Below are positions 47,972-61,115 of a DNA stretch of 64,000 nt, piece after piece. Source of the DNA: Plasmodium relictum (Eukaryota; Apicomplexa; Aconoidasida; Haemosporida; Plasmodiidae). The first letter of the stretch is position 1. Every line of letters begins with the position of its first letter. The stretch spans positions 185,136-249,135 of the forward strand of contig NC_041682.1 in the NCBI RefSeq assembly GCF_900005765.1, given 5' to 3'. A program made the position numbers and the translations under genes. The notes below the pieces were generated by a model. It did not search any database. It was not told where the DNA came from and worked only from the letters and a program-made list of their open reading frames with translations.

Positions 47972-49831
47972 TTATATATATATTCTTTTTTTTTCTTGTA
48001 TACCAATAAAATGCATCCAATAGTTAATTATAAATAATAAAAGAAGTTTATTTATAGGAATAACACTGTGATATATTTTTTCTTCAATAACTAGAACAAA
48101 AGAAACAAAATTATTAAGTAGATATTCAAGTGAGATTTTTTTTTCTAATTCATTATTATTTTGATTTTCATTAGGTGTTGATTTTTTTGGAGTTGGAATA
48201 TTCTGATTTTTTAATATTATCGAATGATATTTTTTATTATTTTCGCTATTTTTTATATCAAAATCACTAAATAATAAAAAATCATCTTTTTTATTTTTGA
48301 TATAATTGGATAAATTTTTTATTTTTTTATAAGGAAAATTATATTCAAATAAATTAACAAATTTATGTACAGGCAATATATCATCATTCCAACTTTCAAA
48401 AAAAATGCTGACCTTTTCAGAAATTTTGAGTCCTTCGGAATACTTTTTAAAAACATTTTTATTATTGATTAATTCTTTAGGTACAGGGCAATAAACATTT
48501 TCGTAACTATCTTTATTTATATAAAAATTATTTGATATATTATTTTTTTTACAGTTAATAGTATCTATGTACTTCCACATTCTTACATCTGCGCAATTAG
48601 TCTCATTTGATTTAAGCATTAATAAAGTGCTAATATAATTTGTATTTTCTTTTTTATTTTCTTCTATTTTTTCTGTATTGTTCAACATATTAAATAAATT
48701 ATTCTCTTCTATGTCTTTTTGTATATCTACCTTGGTATAAGAAGACCTCTCTTTTTCTTTATGAAATACAGGTATTAAGTTAAAAGCAAAAATAGTGTAT
48801 CCATCTTTTAATGTATCTTTTGTAAAAATATGAGCTGACATAACATTAAAAGGATCATATTCGAAAAATTTTGAGTGAAAATGTATAATTGCCATTTTAT
48901 TTTCATATATACAACTATCATACAATAATTTCTTATACAGAATTGGTATTCTGTTTTGCTGGATTCCTTTTTCTAAATTTAATTGGGAAACAAAATTTAA
49001 ATTGTTTACATCAATTTCATTTTTATTTTTTCTAAATGAATGATCAATACATTCATCCTTGTAGCACTTAAGAAAATTATAAAAATTTAATTCACTAATA
49101 TTTTGAAGTTTATAGTCACTTCCTACTGCAATTCTTGAATTTCTTTTATTCTCACTAACAGCATCTTTATAATTCTTGTAAATACTATTGTATAATTTTA
49201 TAAGCTCTTTGTTTGTATATATATTATTATTTACACTAATATTATACTTTTTACTTTTTACACTTTTACTTTTTAAGCAATGGCCAAAGTCAGTTATTTC
49301 AATAACATGTAGTGACAAAAATTTCGAATCCTCAGTTAGTTCTATCCCTGGACGTAACAATTTTATAAGCATCATTTCCTTATTAATAAAAAAAAATAAC
49401 TGATAAATTCCTTTTTCAAGCTGTGGTAAGAAGCAACTTAAAATATTTTTATAAATTCTGCAAGGTATAATAAAGGATTCTTTTCCTTTTATTTGAATTT
49501 CTATCCTTCCTTCTGGTAAATTTTTATTTGCTAGAATAATATTTACTTTTTCTTCACAATTTTCATATATAACGGATGTGTAATTTTCAATTATCAAATA
49601 ATTTTTACTAGGAAAAAAAATAGAATTTTTATTGTAATAAAAATGACTATTTTCTTGATCATTACATATTTGCTTATAATTTATAGAATAATTATTACAT
49701 TTTATTGAATCATTACTTTCAATGTTATTTTTTTTTATTAATTCCTCATTTAAAATTATTGATTTGCTGTATTTTTCAAAAATGCTCTTTATCCTATCCC
49801 TTAACACATACCTAACTGCTGTAATTTCCAT
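47972..49831 (-). CDS. Conserved-looking protein of unknown function, 619 aa
   Basis: Single exon, 619 residues. It is less low-complexity than most neighbours, which suggests a folded protein. A segment at about residues 75-165 alternates hydrophobic and polar residues like a beta-sandwich (NYTSVIYENCEEKVNIILA, GRIEIQIKGKESFIIPC, KGIYQLFFFINKE). A second strand-rich part lies around residues 310-360 (KMAIIHFHSKFFEYDP, GYTIFAFNLIPVF). The C-terminus is hydrophobic (YHSVIPINKLLLLFIINYW) but followed by a basic tail (EKKRIYI). No signal peptide. I do not recognise the family. It corresponds by position to PFB0625w. Confidence 0.78.
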   Translation of the reverse strand: MEITAVRYVLRDRIKSIFEKYSKSIILNEELIKKNNIESNDSIKCNNYSINYKQICNDQENSHFYYNKNSIFFPSKNYLIIENYTSVIYENCEEKVNIILANKNLPEGRIEIQIKGKESFIIPCRIYKNILSCFLPQLEKGIYQLFFFINKEMMLIKLLRPGIELTEDSKFLSLHVIEITDFGHCLKSKSVKSKKYNISVNNNIYTNKELIKLYNSIYKNYKDAVSENKRNSRIAVGSDYKLQNISELNFYNFLKCYKDECIDHSFRKNKNEIDVNNLNFVSQLNLEKGIQQNRIPILYKKLLYDSCIYENKMAIIHFHSKFFEYDPFNVMSAHIFTKDTLKDGYTIFAFNLIPVFHKEKERSSYTKVDIQKDIEENNLFNMLNNTEKIEENKKENTNYISTLLMLKSNETNCADVRMWKYIDTINCKKNNISNNFYINKDSYENVYCPVPKELINNKNVFKKYSEGLKISEKVSIFFESWNDDILPVHKFVNLFEYNFPYKKIKNLSNYIKNKKDDFLLFSDFDIKNSENNKKYHSIILKNQNIPTPKKSTPNENQNNNELEKKISLEYLLNNFVSFVLVIEEKIYHSVIPINKLLLLFIINYWMHFIGIQEKKRIYI

Positions 49832-51381
49832 ATTAATAAAAAAAAATTAAAAAATAAACAAAAAAAAAAATGAATCGATATATCATACTACAAAATTAGT
49901 TAAAAAAAAAAAATGAAGATATAAAAAAAACATTTCATACAAATAAGAAGGTTTATACAAAAAAAAAAAAAAAATTAGACAAAATAGTACATATATAAAT
50001 ATATATTTTTTTAGAATGTTAATTAATAGATTCTTAAAATAACAATTCTATAAACAAAAAAAACAAAAAAAAAAGAGACATTTAGTATGCTTAAATTAAT
50101 TTTTATAAATATGTAGTTTGATTTAACAATTAAGGAATATTTCAATGGAAATTTCAGAAAAGCAAAAACATTTTCATTAAAAAATTATATTTAAAAAGAG
50201 TGTTAATGGAAATGATAAAACAATAACTAAAAAAAAGATAAGAACATTTTTCAAAGAATAAACAGTGAATGAGCCTTTAATTTTAATAAGAGAAAATATA
50301 AATATATGTAAATAATAAAAAAGAAAATGCAAATAATAAAATTATGAATAAGAATTTACAGATATAAATTAAAAGTACAAATATAAAATGAAGAAATTAT
50401 AAATCCTACAAATAAAAATATAGTTAAAAATGCATACTACATAAAAAGTATTTCTGCATAGATAAAATAATTTCACATATTAAACACAATAAATTTTAAA
50501 TTAAATATAAAAAAAAAGAAAAAATATTAAAGAAAAAAAAAAGTAATATATTTTGTTATTTAACAACTGTATCTACATATATGATCTACTTAAATTCTTT
50601 AAAAAAATTTTTTAAGCACCATATTGCAGGTATAAAAAGTTACATTTAATTTATATTTCTTTGTATCTCTAAATTTGTATATTAAAAGATATTTTCTCTT
50701 TTAATTTATTATAAAATAAAATAAAAAATATTTTTTTAAATGTTAATTTTATTCCCTATATTCTTTTTTTTCTCTAGTTTTTTTTTTTTATTTCAAAAAA
50801 AAAAAAAAAAAAAAATTTATAAAAATAAATGCATTCTGTATTTATATTTAATGAATAATATATACAAATATGCATACTAAATTATTCTTATGTAAAGAAT
50901 GCTTATGTATTATGTAGAGAATTTAATTTTTAAAAAAAAAAGAAATATAGGGAAATAAAATAAATGAATACTAATGATATAAATAGGAAAATAACTATTT
51001 TAAATTTTAAAAAATGTATTTTTTTTTAATAAATAAAATCATTTAAAAATTAATAAAATAGTGAAATTTCTTATAAAAAAAACAAAAATTTACAGTAATA
51101 CTGGATTATAGGATTTAGAACTTCTATCTTACATTTATATACTTAAAAATATTTATTTTTATTAAGACAATATTCCCTTCAATACTAGATTCAATTTCTA
51201 TTATTAAAAATAAAAATAATATTTAAATACATAACCCTTCTTTAATTTTATTATTTATATATTATATTTGTAAATTATAAAAGTCTTTAAAAAAAGAAAA
51301 ACACTAATAATAACAATGTTGATATAATCTTAAAAAATTTATCAAAAATTTAAATAGTATTTTTTTTTTTCATAAGTTATT
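49832..51381. promoter_or_regulatory. Intergenic region upstream of the 619-aa gene
   Basis: 1.55 kb between two minus-strand genes: the promoter of the 619-residue gene and the 3' flank of the FAM136A-like gene. Strongly A-rich on the plus strand. I see no gene or RNA. Confidence 0.5.
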
Positions 51382-51573
51382 TTATTTCATTTCTTCCTTT
51401 AAAGTTTTATGTAATCTATCAGATATTTCTGGTAGCATAGGTTCATGTTTATCAAAACATTTTACTACACAACTTTCCATTTCTTTTTCTATAGTTGGCC
51501 CATCTATATTCGCATTGCTTTTTGCATAATTAGGAGAGTATTTATAAAAACATGACTAAAAAAAAAAAAATGG

Positions 51574-51607
<34 letters not shown>

Positions 51608-51934
51608 CAAATATTTATATGAATTTATATTTATTTTTCTAACTTGTTGACAAGATTGTAAATTACTTTGTAAATTTTGCATTTCATTCTGAACTACTTG
51701 AACAAATCGTTCCGTTCCTTTTTGACAGTTATTAACACATTTTCCAATTGTTTCAAAGTCGGTATTATATGTATCAAAACAATTAACACAACAAATGAAG
51801 GATTTTTTTTGAAATGGTAAGCTTTCTGTGCTTATGTTATTTAATATGTTATCTATTTTTGATTGAAATTCATTTGTTCTTTTCGTTAAATTAGTGATCA
51901 TATGATTTGTAGAAGGGCTACTTAGAAATGACAT
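51382..51934 (-). CDS. FAM136A-like CX3C mitochondrial protein, 2 exons
   Basis: Exons 51934-51644 and 51555-51382 (phase 0, donor GTTAGA) give 154 residues. Four CX3C motifs are present: C48-C52 (CCVNC), C66-C70 (CVNNC), C95-C99 (CQQSC) and C126-C130 (CVVKC). The same four CX3C motifs in this order define the FAM136A (DUF842) family. Twin CX3C helices suggest Mia40-type oxidative import into the mitochondrial intermembrane space. In animals, FAM136A loss affects mitochondrial protein homeostasis. The third pair is split by the intron, which supports the splice. A (TA)n tract lies in the intron (51576-51606). It corresponds by position to PFB0620w. Confidence 0.9.
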
Positions 51935-53145
51935 TTTTTTAATTTTTATTTTATTATTTTGCTTTGTTATAATTTGCTCTTTGTTTTCTACTTCTATAAT
52001 ATTTTATCTACCTTTTGTTTTATTTTTTTTTGTTTTTTTTTTTTTTAAATATTATATAATTGATAATAAGATTAAAGAAAAAACGGCCTTCAGCTTAAAA
52101 AATAGATGTAAAGAAAAAAAAAAATAGAAAGTTTTAAAGAATGAAGCAAATAAAATAAAAACTCATAGTTATATAAAATGAAAAGAAAAGAAGAAAATAA
52201 TCAAAAAGTAAATAAATAAAAAATAAAAAATTATATTATTTATTAGGAGAAAATAAGAATTTTATTAAAAATTATATATAACAAAATCATATAATTAAAA
52301 AAAAAAAAGTTATTAAAATTTTTAAAAATGAAAAGAAACTTCAAAATTGTATAGTAATATACGCTACAAACATAACAAATTGTCGTTTTTATAATAATTT
52401 AATAATAAAAATTAAAAAAAAATAAACAAAATGAAAAATAAAAAAATCGTAAATAATTAATAAATAACTTTTATAATTAATGTAAAAAGTTAAAAATAAA
52501 AAAAAAAAAAAAAAAAATTTTAAGTAGCAAATATTTTTAAAAATAGTTTAAAAAGTTACTACTTTTTACGTTATTTTTTAATGTTTTACAAATAAAGAAT
52601 AACAAGATAAAAAAAAAAAAAAAAAAATTTAGTATTAAGAATGGTTTTTAAGCCTCAAACATAAACAAATTCGCCTAAATATATATATTATATTTATTAT
52701 TTTTTTGAAAAATTTTAATATTTTTCTTTGTGAAAATGAAAATCTTTTTAATTATTATTTAAATAATATAAAAACATATTGAAAGTTCTAGAGATAAAAC
52801 TGATATAATGTCTTTTTTTTTTTTTTTTTTTTTTTTATTAAAGATAACTTCCTACCATAACATTTAATATAAAAGACAAATAAAAAAAAAAAAAGTTTTT
52901 TTAAATATATATATATATAAATTAAATATAGTCTATATATTTCTCTTCATGAAATAAAAACATATGGAGTTACAATTTCTCTCTTATTTAGTATATTAAA
53001 TTAATTATTTAATAATTCAATTAATCTTTTCTTTTTTCTTTTTTCTTTTTTCTTTTTTCTTTTTTCTTTTTTCTTTCTTTTTTTTTTTTGTTTTTTATAA
53101 TTTTTATTCATTGATTATAAAAGTTTATTTTTACTTTAAACAACT
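51935..53145. promoter_or_regulatory. Divergent promoter region, FAM136A-like / CFAP-like genes
   Basis: 1.2 kb between two outward-facing genes. It contains an A run at 52500-52517, a T run at 52813-52837, and a perfect (CTTTTTT)n array at 53031-53076 that ends 69 bp before the plus-strand ATG. No gene seen. Confidence 0.5.
53031..53076 (+). repeat. (CTTTTTT)n heptamer array
   Basis: C bases at 53031, 53038, 53045, 53052, 53059, 53066 and 53073 give an exact 7-bp period. It is the complement of the heptamer at 2062-2103. It lies in the leader or core promoter of the CFAP-like gene. Confidence 0.9.
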
Positions 53146-54990
53146 ATGCAATATAATTTGGAGACTAATTTTCAATTCATAAGTAGCCATGTCTTTTGTT
53201 TTTTAAATGATAATAACATATGTTTCCTTGATTTAGTAAAAAATGAAAAAAAATATTTATGTATTATTTCTAATGACAACTTAAAAGAGGTTCAATATGA
53301 ATCGGAAAATTCAAAAGATTTAAAAAAAGAAATAAAAATAAAGTTAATAAAGAGTATAGATAAAAAAGTAAATCATACATATCATATAAAGAGTTTTTTT
53401 TGTAATAAGCTAAATCGTTCCTTAGTATTAGTCATTAATAACAATTTTATTAATATACTATATTATATTACATTTGAGAATGATGACTTGAATTATTTTG
53501 AAGTAAATTTCACAAAAGAAATAAAATCACTAATAAAAGACATTATATTAACAAATGATAACATTTTTGTTTTATTAAAAAGAGAAGAAAATAAAAAAAA
53601 TGAAAGTACCTTTAATAAAATAAAATTAAATAACCAAGAAAATAATATAATAAATATCGATGAAAATGAAGAAAAAGAAAGCGTAGTAAGTTGTAGTAAC
53701 ACAACTAATATGAATGCTAATATTTCTAACAATGTAAATATAAGAAATAATAATAAAGAATATTTTATTTATATATTTCAATTATTAAATAAAAAAGAAG
53801 TAACTTTAAAAAAAGTTCTCATTCCAAATATTTCTATAAATATAAAAAAAATTATCTTATGCCCTTATGACGAAAGTAAGATTATTCTATTATCAAAAAA
53901 AAGTATTGTTTTTAGTACCTTGAATAAAAATTCCGTTAATTTAAAAAATATAAACGTATCAAAAGAGTTGATTTTTAATGATTTAATTATTACAGCAACA
54001 TGGATAGATTTCTATATATTTATTATATGCTTTTCAAATAATAAGCTTCTCTTTTTTAATTTTTCAAATGGTTACAGACACTTCTTATGTTTTAAATGCT
54101 TCAATAATTATTCCAAAATAACATCTTTGTTTTATAAACAAAACTATTTATTTATTTCATTTAAAACAAAAGAAATTATATGTTTTAAAATAAATTACGA
54201 CTCAATGCCCCTTCATATTTTTAAAAAAGTAACACATTAAGATAAATATTCAACATGAAAGAAAACAAATTAGATTATTCTTTTAATGAGATAAATATAT
54301 GAAAAAAATGTATTTTAAGAAAAAAAAAAAAAAGTGTAAATTATATAATTAACAATAATTAGAATGTATAGAAATAATTTTATGTATATAAAAAAAAAAA
54401 AAAAATCAAATCAAAAGATTAGAAGTAAATTGTTAATAAACTATAGAGAATTATATTTACATAAAATAAGCAAACATAATTAGATTAATATAAAACTTAT
54501 TTTTCTCTTTTTTTTTAAAAAATACAAATGCAATGTTTTACTTTTTAGGTTAATTCTGTTGAAGGAAATTACATAAATGTTAAATATTTATTTAAAAAAA
54601 ATAAAAAAGTTAAAAAGAAAAATATAAATAAAATCGAATGTTCTATTAATAATAAGAACTTAATAAAGGGCAAGAATAGTGATGAACTATATTTAGCTAC
54701 TTTAGATATAAATAAAAATAATAAAAACATACTCAAAGAATTTAAAAACAAAGAAATTTATACTAGAGATAAAAATTATAAGAAATATATTTTTAATACA
54801 TATAAAAATACCTTTGACAATATTTTAAATGAAATAAACGAAATAGAAAGTAAATTAAATTCAAAAAATTGCAATTTATTAACTTCACAAGATAAAAGAA
54901 CAAATAATTTTAAAAGAACTATGAGTAGTAACACTCTAAGAGTATATAATGCTTATTTTGATTCAGATTTATTCTCGAAATGTAATTATG

Positions 54991-55031
<41 letters not shown>

Positions 55032-58000
55032 TATAATAATTATAATAATTATAATAATAATAGCGATAATATCTTTGATTTTCATAAATTAAAAAAGAAA
55101 AAAAAAAAAAAATTTTCTAATTTTAATTATGATGAGGAAAAAATAATTGATTTTCTTGGTGTTGTTTCAATAATCAATTTACAGAAATATTTAGTTAACG
55201 AAATTAATAATTTTTATATTTTTTTAAATTATTTATTTATTTTATTGGACAGTGGCTTATTATATTATACTAAAAATTTCAATGAAAAAAATCTTAATTT
55301 ACAAGAATTTTCTAACTTTTATTTTTGTTCTCATTATTCATTAAATAAAATTGTTGATATAAAAATAAAAAATTCTGAAATATATACTTTAGATAATCTG
55401 CATATATTAAAGAACTATTCCTTAAGAAATAACCAATTAAATATCATTTATACAAAAGAGAAGATAAGACATTTTAACTGTTTTTCAATTTTGGAAGGAA
55501 ACATTTGCTTATTTTTATCTTTAAGTGATGGTTCGTTTTATATTATTAATGTAAGTAATCATAAAATTTTGCTATATAACAAACTAGAAAATTTTTTGAA
55601 TAAAAGAACTGTTTTAAATAAACATATTGAATGTAGCATCTTTAATAAATTAAATGAACATATTCTTAATGGATATTTTAAAATAGAAAATTACTTTATT
55701 TATTTTTATTTGATTTATTCAGTATCACATCGAAAATTATTTATTTACTTTATTTATAAAATCAATATAAAAAAATTGTTTAGAAATATAGAAGAGTGTT
55801 TATGTATTGAAAAAAAAAATAAACTAACTTATTTGCTACCCAATTTTTCTATATATAAAAATGATCAACATGATTATTTTTGTTTTTTATCATCGGATGA
55901 AAGTTTAAGAGACTTTTATTTTTTTTTTATCGAATTAGCAAATGAGGAAGATATAGAAAAAAAAAATAAAATAAATGTCTTTTTTTATCCTATTAAACAA
56001 AAAAATATTGTTTATGGGAAGATAATAGGAAATTATTTAATTATAATTGATTATTTTTTAAAAATATATTTTTTTTATATAAAAGATATTTTTTGTGATT
56101 ATACAAGTAATATTCAGAATGATAATTTTGCATTAATTGAAAGTAAAGAAAATTTTGTATATAGAATAAAAAAAAAAGGTGGATTAATTAAAGAAAGTAA
56201 TAATATGGTTAATTGTGATATAGAAGATACTATAGAAAAGTTTTTTTTAAAAAGAAGAAAAAAAAAAGAAAGAAGTGATAAGGATTTCAAAAATAAAAAG
56301 ACAGAAACAAATATATATCCCTTGGAATTAGGAGAAATAGAATTTCGTTTAAATATAAATAAAGAAAAATTACAATTTATAAATGAAAGAATGGAAGATA
56401 AAAATATATGCCATTTGGACATTATTACTAGTGAAAATGTTTTAATAACTTTTTCTTTTAATTGTCTTTCTTATCCTTTTGAAATAAAGTCACAAATTGA
56501 CATGAGTATTCAACCTTATCTAGAAAAAATAAATTCTTTTTATCAAATAAAAATAAAAAATAAAATGTATTACTTATTTTTAAATAATAAAAAGCATCTT
56601 CATTTAAAAGAAAATATATCTTCAAGCTATGTGGATAAAGTAGAAGGAAAAAATAAAATAAAAAGAGAGAACAATAGCATTATTTTAAATAATAATTTAG
56701 CAAATTCATGCTTTAGAAGTATTTTTACTAAAAATGATGATGAAAAATTATGTTTTTTTTTAAATGAATTAAGTGATCCTTATTTTTATTCTGATGAAAT
56801 GTATTTCTGTCTAAAAAACTTTAATATAAATTTTTTTAAAATTACTAATACTTCATGTAGAAAAAATATTTATAACAAAAGAAAAAAAAATTTTTATGAT
56901 ATAATTTCAGCAGAAAATAATAAACAAAAAAAAAAAAAAAAGGAGAAATCAGAAAATAAAATTGTATCAAAAACAACCAATTTTTTTTTCGATAGTGAGT
57001 CTATCATATTTACATTTCTTAATGAAAATAATTATAAATTTTCTTTTTCATCGTGTTTAAAAAATTACAAAAATAAATTTTATTTATGTGATTTATATAA
57101 AAAAACAAAAGAAGAAAAAGAACAAATTAATGATTTAAGAAACCAACTAAAAAAGTTAATAGATGAAAACAACAAAAATACCTTTGTAAAATTAGATAGA
57201 AATACATTTTTTTTTGATAAAAAGCATATTAATGAGTCAGAAATACTTATCAGCGAGTTTGAACAAATCAAAAGAATGTTTGAAAAACAAAAAAAAGAAA
57301 AAGAAAGAATCATAAAAAAGTTAGAATATAAATGTAATATATTGAATGAAATAGATTTCTTGTATGGATTTAATAATAAATCATATATAGCAAATACGTA
57401 TAAAAAAAAAAATACTAACTGTTGTTTTATGTATAAAAATAAAATAAAATTTTTAAGATTTCTTCAAATCAAAGAGTTATATTTTTTACAAAATGTTGAT
57501 AAGAATAATGCTTTATTTTTTTTGAAAACTCAAAAAGATTACATTGATCGCTATTTAGAAGATTTTTCTTCTGTCTTTTTTATACATTATTATCCATGTG
57601 CTAATATTAATTTGAATTTTCTATATTCTAATTTATTTAGTTCAAATGCTTCAGATACTGAAATAGACAGTGTTCAATGGAATTATTTATTATATTATCC
57701 CTATGAATTGTTTACAAATTCAAGAAAAAGGATTCAATGCTACGTTTTGCAGTTACTAATGGATCAAGTAAATATTTTATTTCATTTTTATTTCATTTTC
57801 ATTTCTTTTATTTATTTATTTATTTTTATTTTATTTTATTTTTTTTATTTCTTTTCATTTTTATTCAATTTTTATCTCACAATAAATTAGAATTATTTTA
57901 TATTTATTTAATTTAATAAAAATGTTTTCTATTATAATAATAATCATTTTATATTGTATTACATAAATATACTTTATATTTTTTTTTTTAATTATTTTAT

Positions 58001-59324
58001 ATAAATGTCATTTTAATGAATTTTTTTTTTTTTAATACTTTTTTATAGCAAAGAAAAAAATTTCATATGAATTTTCTAAATTTAAAAGAAGAAAAAAAGA
58101 ATTATTTAAAAGAAATATATTTCTTATCAAATAGACTTAAATTGTGTTTAGAAGAAATAGAAAAATATATGACAAAATCTTTTTCTTATAAGATTGATAT
58201 AAACTTGTTTAAAAAAGATTACATAAAGAAAGAAAAAAATGAAGTAAATATTTCTAATGTATTTGATCCATATATTTTTTTAAAAATACAGTTAAATAAA
58301 TTAAAAATGGAAAGTGAAAATAAGTATAACTCAATATTAGACAATAATGAAAATATTAATAATTTAAACGAAAAAAAATCATATGGATTTTTTAACTTAA
58401 AAAAGGAATCAAACAATATTACTGAAAAGTTATATATATATATTAATTTTTTTATTACAACTTTTCATAGTTGTTTCTTCTTTTTTTACTTTTTTAGATA
58501 CATTCTAAAAAATAACACAAATAATGAATATAATGAAAATGATCAAAAAAATAAAACTTGTGACAATATAAATTCAGAAAATTCAGATATATATGAAAAA
58601 AAAAAAAATGATATTAAGAATAAAATTATTGATATAAAAAATTACATGTTAATTTATTTATTTTATGAATGTTTTATTTTAATTTTTATTTATTAATCTA
58701 TTTCCTCTAATTTTTTTTTTTTTTTATTATAGATATCAAATAAATGAGCAATGTGAAGAATTTAACGAAAAATTAAAATTATTACAAAAAAAAAAGTAAT
58801 AAACAAAAAATTAATTAACAGAACCAAAAAGAATCTTTTATTATCTAATAAATTATTTTATTGTATTTTTTTATTTTTTTTAGATATAACATACATAAAC
58901 TAATAATATTACATGAATTTTATTGTATTTCTATATATGCACTTTTAAAAAATGAAGAAAATAAAACAAAAATTTTAGAAAATACAGAAAAGAAGCAAAC
59001 TAAAGTCGAAATTCTTTTAAAGGAGCTTAGCATTTTATTAAAAAATATGAATTTATTAGAGGTAAAAAAAAAATATATATATAAAAAAAAGTACATCTTT
59101 ATGTAATTATAAGAAATAAAATAAAGTAAAATATATATAATAATAATAATAAAGAATGGTAATGCTAATACAATTATAAATTATCTAATAGAATAAAATT
59201 TTAATTTATATATTTAAAAAAAAAAATTTGTTTTTTTTATTTAGGTTGATAATGAATTGCTACAAGAAAAGAAGAAACTTATAATAGAAGTAGAAAAAAG
59301 AAAATATATAAAAAATTAATTAAT

Positions 59325-59375
<51 letters not shown>

Positions 59376-60695
59376 TTTATTCTTTTTTTTCTCTGTCTTA
59401 TCAGAAGTACAATAACAATTTAAAATTAAACGAATTGTTAATAGATAAAAAAAAAAGTTTTGAAAAAAAGTTTGTACACGAATGTTTGAATTTTGACGTT
59501 TTAGTAGAACAAAAATATGAAAATGTAAGAAATAAAAATTCCAAATATAGAATAAAAAAATAAATTTAAAAATATTACAAATTATATATTTTTAATGGAT
59601 ATATACTTTTATTTTATTAGGTTATTGGCTATGATTTTGATTCAAAAAAAAATATTTTTTTAAAAAAAAAGGTTATTCAAAAACATGTATTGGAAGTTAA
59701 TCAAATAATACTTGAAAATTTTGAGTTGCAACAAAATATTACAGTAATAAAAATATATATATCTTTATAAACTATTACCTTTTTATATATATATGCTTAT
59801 GTATTTTTTTTTTTTTTTTTTTCTTTTTAGAAAATAAAAGAAGAAATTTATAAAAATAAAATTAAAAATAATTATTTAAATTTTTTAATAACTGATTTAG
59901 ACGAAAGTATTAATGATGTTAAATATTTAAAACAGAACTGCGAGTTTTTATCTTGTGATATAAGTAACAAATAAATATACTCATTCATATATATAGATAC
60001 TCAATTATTATAATTTGATATATTAAATAGAAATATAAAATTATTCCTATTTATATAATATTATTTGCAAATAACATAAAAAAAAATATATAATAAATTA
60101 TATATTTTAACAGATAATGTAATGAGTTCATTAGAAAAAAAAAAAAATGATAGAGAAAGTATTTTCAAAATATCAGAGAATAAATTAAGAGAACAAATAA
60201 ACCTTGTTGATTCAAAAATATTAGCAATAGTAACTTCAAAAAATTAAGATATTTTAATTTTAAAATTTTAAATTCCTTTATTTATTTTTTTTTTTTCTAA
60301 AGAAAAATGAAAATATCATTTTGGAAGAAAATATGCAAAGTCTAATAAAAGATATAAATGAAATATACTTACAAAGAGGTAATTCAAATTTTCTATTAAA
60401 AATCGATTCCTTAGAATTTCTAAAAGAAGATGAAGAAAAAGAAGCAGATGTAGAAAAAGAAGAAGAAATAGAAAAACAAATAAAGGTAGAAACAGAAATA
60501 GAAGGGATAAAGGAAGAAGAAAAAGCAGAAGTAAAAGAAGCAAAAGAAGTAGAAGAAAAAATAGATAATAAAAAAGGAGAGAATGAAAAGAATAAAAATG
60601 AAAAAAAAGGGGAAGAAGATAAAAAAAAATTAAAAATACTGTGTACAAATGATATTTACGAAAAAAGTGTTTTATTAAAAAAAAAGTATAAATAG
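53146..60695 (+). CDS. Propeller plus coiled-coil protein, CFAP43/44-like, 12 exons
   Basis: Exons 53146-54228, 54549-57767, 58049-58428, 58498-58647, 58733-58795, 58884-59061, 59245-59289, 59405-59524, 59621-59743, 59831-59963, 60114-60229 and 60303-60695 give 2,000 residues with consistent phases. Residues 1 to about 1,150 show repeated strand pairs like a degenerate WD propeller (FLNDNNICFLDL, WIDFYIFIICFSNNKLLFFNF, LFLSLSDGSFYIINV), interrupted by an Asn tract near residue 507. Then comes long coiled coil. At about 1,404-1,455 a segment reads VQWNYLLYYPYELF, then QCYVLQLLMDQQRKKFHMNF, recalling the conserved block of axonemal CFAP43/CFAP44 just before their coiled coil. Length and layout also fit. 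Those proteins tether inner-arm dynein f in flagella, so a role in the male-gamete axoneme is inferred. The C-terminus is Glu/Lys-rich. It corresponds by position to PFB0615c. The gene call is firm, the family call moderate. Confidence 0.75.
54985..55065 (+). repeat. (AAT)n tract coding poly-Asn
   Basis: Runs of AAT broken by TAT code a stretch of Asn with three Tyr inside the CFAP-like gene. It is the low-complexity insert type common in AT-rich Plasmodium genomes. Confidence 0.9.
59328..59371. repeat. (TA)n tract in a CFAP-like intron
   Basis: About 44 nt of alternating T and A within intron 7 of the CFAP-like gene. Confidence 0.9.
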
Positions 60696-61115
60696 AATTA
60701 TAATTTATCATTTTTTTTTCCTTTGTTTGTAAAAATAAAATTTTTTATATTTTATATTTCTATTTTTTCTTTCCAATAATTTTTATTTTTTTTTTTTTTT
60801 TTTTTGCGCCAATATTTTTTAAATTTTACATTAAAGATAATATATAAGTTCTCAACTTTTTTTTTTTTTCTAAAATAAAACAAAAAAAAAAAAAATTATT
60901 TAAATTAAAATATACATCTAAAATCGTCATAGTAGAATATATAAACTTAATATAATTAAATACATATTTGAAAAATATTTTGTATTAGACACTTTTCATG
61001 AATTTTATTAAGAAACTTTAAAACATTATAATTATTTTTTTTTTATTTCATTTTCTTATGCTTTTTACAATTTTCTAAATTTTTATCTAGAATTTTTTTT
61101 TTATATATATATATA
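60696..61115. promoter_or_regulatory. Intergenic region before the TPR gene
   Basis: 420 bp between two plus-strand genes, holding the 3' end of the CFAP-like transcript and the TPR gene promoter. It has T runs (60787-60805) and A runs, and a short TA stretch directly before the ATG at 61116. Confidence 0.5.
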
